Source: Butyrivibrio fibrisolvens (GTDB lineage: Bacteria; Bacillota; Clostridia; Lachnospirales; Lachnospiraceae). Taken from it: DNA of 64,000 bases. Below, piece by piece: positions 62,031 through 64,000 of the stretch. Each line of letters begins with the position of its first letter. Position 1 is the first letter of the stretch. The stretch covers positions 3,286,001 to 3,350,000 of the forward strand of contig NZ_CP146963.1 in NCBI RefSeq assembly GCF_037113525.1. The letters run 5' to 3'. The notes beneath the pieces are model-generated. The model saw only the letters and a program-made list of their open reading frames with translations. It had not been told where the DNA came from and searched no databases. Both the position numbers and the translations under genes were made by a program.

Positions 62031-62369
62031 ATGAAAAATGATAGATGGGTTTATCACAAGGATGCAATTGCTCAGGATCTTGGCAATGGCGTAGTGAGAC
62101 GTGTTCTGGCTTACAGCGGCGATGTAATGACTGTTGAGAATCATTTTGAAAAAGGCGCTGTGGGAGCCCTTCATCACCATCCTCATACTCAGATAACTTA
62201 CGTGGTAAGCGGTAAGTTTGAGTTTGAAATTGAGGGTGAAAAACACATTGTAGAAAAAGGCGACACACTTCTTAAGACAGACAGCGTTGAGCATGGTTGC
62301 GTATGCCTTGAAGAGGGAATCCTTTTAGATATCTTTGCCCCATACCGTGAAGATTTCGTTAACGACTAA
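62031..62369 (+). CDS. kdgF: KdgF-like cupin, pectin-derived uronate metabolism
   Basis: 112 aa single cupin. Metal site: ALHHHPHTQITYVVSGKFEFEIEG near 45-68 (two His, Gln) and DSVEHGCVCLEEGILLDIFAPYREDF near 84-108 (third His). This arrangement and the C-terminal VCLEEG-LLD-F-P motif match KdgF, which speeds the conversion of unsaturated galacturonate to 4-deoxy-L-threo-5-hexosulose uronate. GGAGG is six bases before the ATG. It stands near the TRAP importer, which fits uronate use; no lyase or kdgK/kdgA gene is in the window. Confidence 0.82.
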   Translation: MKNDRWVYHKDAIAQDLGNGVVRRVLAYSGDVMTVENHFEKGAVGALHHHPHTQITYVVSGKFEFEIEGEKHIVEKGDTLLKTDSVEHGCVCLEEGILLDIFAPYREDFVND

Positions 62370-62420
62370 TCCCCCATACCTCATATTTCAATTTATTAAT
62401 AACATGTTTTAGACAACAAT

Positions 62421-62455
62421 AAAAGCCTTTGCTTGTAAAAAAAGCAAGGGCTTTG
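62421..62455 (+). terminator. Hairpin after kdgF
   Basis: AAAGCCTTTGCTT (62422-62434) and AAGCAAGGGCTTT (62442-62454) pair with one wobble. T-run is weak on the plus strand (TTTGG) and better on the minus (TTTTATTG). Immediately followed by palindrome C. Confidence 0.55.
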
Positions 62456-62458
62456 GCG

Positions 62459-62680
62459 TATTCCTGAGGATGGCCGTTGATAAATGATTTGGTTGTCATG
62501 AAAATTATATAAAATTCAAGGCATGATATCTGAAATGATATATTCTGGGATTCATAAACTCGCTACGCTCAGACAATGAATCCCAAACAGAATATATCAT
62601 TCCATCTATCAAGCTCTTGAATTTAATATATAATTTTCAAAGACAACCAAATCATTTATCAACGGCCATCCTCAGGAATA
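62459..62680 (+). repeat. Large palindromic element, copy C
   Basis: 222-bp near-perfect palindrome between convergent kdgF and the DMSP-lyase-like gene. Arms carry GGCCGTTGATAA/TTATCAACGGCC and TTGTC/GACAA where A and B differ. Loop AAACTCGCTACGCTCAGACA. Same plus-strand orientation as A and B. Confidence 0.9.
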
Positions 62681-62714
62681 TTCAAAGTATCGATGTTTTC
62701 TTATATGTACGATG

Positions 62715-63404
62715 TTATGTATATGTCGACAATGTAACCACGTCATTCCCAGTCCAGGTATAAAGAGCTAATAGTGTTTCTTCATGTGTCTCCATTTTAT
62801 GAACTCTATTGTATGGATGTAGTATAATGTCTCCTGGAGATCTTGGAGTTGTAACTCCTTCGAGGGTCCAATCTGATGTTCCTGATAGGACTTTATAAAG
62901 TTCAGTAGCTGGATGCTTGTGTTCGGGATAGAGTGTGTTGGGGGATATAAGAGTAAAGCCGAGGCAGTATTCAGAGGTTCTAAAGGGAGCTTCGGGGCCG
63001 ATGAGTTCGGCCCAGCCCAAGTAGGAACCGAGGTCACTTCGATCTTCATAGTTGTATTTCCATGGAAGGTAGTCTGCCACTTCTTTTATTAAATCCAGCA
63101 AAGGCTCCGTTTCAGTATTCCCATGTAGGGTAGATGACCTTACATACTGAATAAGAGGGGATGAGCTCTTTTCAAAGGGCTCGACCTGATCCGGAATGAC
63201 TAATGATGTCACCTTTGCTATTTCTTTACTTATATCGTCTTTTGGTATACTTACATCTGACGCATAACCATCCAAAAGATCTCCTTGATTATTAAGAAGC
63301 TTAAATGCTTCGCCGATTATAGTTATTATCTTTTGATTTAATATGTCTTGACTTAGTATACTTTGATTTACCATATCTTGATTCCGTATATTTTGATTGA
63401 ACAT
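62715..63404 (-). CDS. DMSP-lyase-family (DddL-like) cupin protein
   Basis: 229 aa if read from the ATG at 63404, which has no ribosome site and lies inside a tandem-repeat array; the true start may be 63374 or later. The first 25 residues repeat N-Q-x-I/M motifs because of that array. The C-terminal cupin has YPEHKHPATELYKVLSG near 157-173 (two His, Glu, Tyr) and PGDIILHPYNRVHKMETHEE near 187-206 (third His), the metal site of dimethylsulfoniopropionate lyase family proteins. Gut and rumen members may act on another substrate; beside KdgF a sugar-acid role is possible. Confidence 0.6.
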   Translation of the reverse strand: MFNQNIRNQDMVNQSILSQDILNQKIITIIGEAFKLLNNQGDLLDGYASDVSIPKDDISKEIAKVTSLVIPDQVEPFEKSSSPLIQYVRSSTLHGNTETEPLLDLIKEVADYLPWKYNYEDRSDLGSYLGWAELIGPEAPFRTSEYCLGFTLISPNTLYPEHKHPATELYKVLSGTSDWTLEGVTTPRSPGDIILHPYNRVHKMETHEETLLALYTWTGNDVVTLSTYT

Positions 63405-63540
63405 TTCTGATTCAAGATATGTTGATCAAATATTTCTTGACTTAACATATCTTAATCAAGATCTCTGCCTTAGTATTTATTGATTCGTTATCGCTTGATC
63501 CAGTATCGCTTAATTCAGTATTTTCTTAATCTGGGATTTC
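63331..63540 (-). repeat. Fourteen degenerate 15-bp tandem repeats
   Basis: Units of 15 bp (one of 14, one of 16) with plus-strand consensus near CTTGATTTAGTATAT run from 63331 to 63540 without interruption. They cover the first ~25 codons of the DMSP-lyase-like gene, its whole upstream region and end at the stop of the methyltransferase-like gene. Confidence 0.85.
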
Positions 63541-63541
63541 T

Positions 63542-64000
63542 TTATACATGTGATTTAAGCACGACAACTGTGTGTCCGATAGTGCCTCCGTTTTTCCAGA
63601 TTTCAAAAGCCTGTGTTGCAGTAAGTCTCTTATCTTCCAAGGACTTCTCAATTTCAAAAGCTTTCTTTCCGGACTCTTCTACACTTACGCCTTCAAATGC
63701 TTTCTCAAGATCCTCTGCTCTGTAGAAGATGAAGGGGCCAAATCCCTCTTTTTCCTGCTGGGCATAGCCGCCGATAACGTCTAATGGCTCAGCCTGAACC
63801 TTCCACTGATAGGTATAGATCTCGGACTTAACCCCGGCCTGTTCTCCAAGTCTGATAAAAGAACTAAGAGGTACTCTTCCACCCATCAGAGAGAAGACAA
63901 ATCCGTTATCTGTAAGGTATTCACCGGACTGAACCAGTGCCAGATAGTGAAGATCCAGCATGTCTTCGTGAACCTCAGAAGGGATCCTTTCGACTCTTTT
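63542..64000 (-). CDS. SAM-dependent methyltransferase-like protein, C-terminal part
   Basis: The frame is open to the right edge, so the N terminus is outside the window; 152 codons are visible. Readable landmarks are YLTDNGFVFSLMGGRVPLSSF, YTYQWKVQAEPLDVIGGYAQ, GFGPFIFYRAEDLEKAF and the end GGTIGHTVVVLKSH, which resemble the C-terminal half of class I methyltransferases found in peptide or small-molecule modification; the SAM-binding motif itself is not visible. The tandem-repeat array starts right after the stop. Family assignment is tentative. Confidence 0.5.
   Translation of the reverse strand, partial: KRVERIPSEVHEDMLDLHYLALVQSGEYLTDNGFVFSLMGGRVPLSSFIRLGEQAGVKSEIYTYQWKVQAEPLDVIGGYAQQEKEGFGPFIFYRAEDLEKAFEGVSVEESGKKAFEIEKSLEDKRLTATQAFEIWKNGGTIGHTVVVLKSHV

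Noticed and set aside
61945..62294. Minus-strand open frames (about 100 codons) opposite kdgF
   Set aside because: Cover the kdgF coding region on the opposite strand; no ribosome site and no recognisable domain.

Overview
The window looks like a chromosomal segment of a low-GC, Gram-positive-type anaerobe of the Lachnospiraceae, most likely a rumen or gut Butyrivibrio/Pseudobutyrivibrio relative. Reasons: a dcw-type start (mraZ-rsmH), Clostridia-style ribosome binding sites (AGGAGG-like) with occasional TTG/GTG starts, lipoprotein-anchored binding proteins, YesM/YesN two-component pairs, several GH3 enzymes including a circularly permuted membrane-anchored one, and ICE-type Maff2 debris. No rRNA, tRNA or CRISPR array was seen. 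The assignment is inference from gene content; no marker gene was compared.

Layout. 1-1.1 kb: start of the division cluster (rsmH partial, mraZ with a promoter and a MraZ-box array). 1.1-4.5 kb: an XRE regulator divergent from a zinc-ribbon membrane protein, then ychF-lgt. 4.5-8.2 kb: a 3.4-kb islet (NAD-dependent reductase, AbiEii toxin, AbiEi antitoxin, iteron-like array) bounded by a 289-bp direct repeat that carries the first 17 nt of ychF and a Maff2 fragment. 8.4-9.3 kb: another XRE regulator. 9.6-19.6 kb: a glycoside-utilisation locus (beta-phosphoglucomutase, NagZ-type GH3, GH78-like glycosidase, ribose-type ABC importer, divergent AraC regulator). 19.6-22.4 kb: TldD/TldE. 22.6-29.5 kb: YesMN two-component system with a carbohydrate ABC importer. 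29.7-36 kb: PAP2 protein, OmpR-type two-component system, DUF4342 protein, and a phosphatidylethanolamine operon (YbhN-like, pssA, psd). 36.2-43.3 kb: EamA transporter, membrane-anchored permuted GH3, GtrA, cytosolic GH3. 43.8-49.2 kb: LytTR/GHKL two-component system, amino-acid permease, MATE exporter. 49.5-52.6 kb: AraC regulator and KtrAB-type potassium uptake. 52.9-64 kb: coiled-coil protein, a TRAP transporter with an additional binding protein and a YesMN-type regulator pair, a KdgF-like cupin, a DMSP-lyase-family cupin and a partial methyltransferase.

How the genes fit together. Most of the window serves carbohydrate capture: two ABC importers and one TRAP importer are each paired with a regulator, and the intracellular or membrane-bound glycosidases process the imported or local oligosaccharides. 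The TRAP/KdgF combination suggests uronate (pectin-derived) use. A second theme is envelope biogenesis (lgt, psd, pssA, YbhN-like, PAP2, GtrA).

The most unusual content is non-coding. Three copies of a ~225-bp near-perfect palindrome (43454-43682, 59437-59662, 62459-62680) have arms that differ between copies by compensatory base changes while their internal loops and apical loop stay the same, as expected of a structured RNA or a single-stranded-DNA mobile element. Also present are a composite double-hairpin intercistronic element used twice, a 29-bp inverted-repeat element after ktrA, 14 degenerate 15-bp tandem repeats running into the start of a cupin gene, and short tandem duplications of gene 3' ends at two gene junctions.
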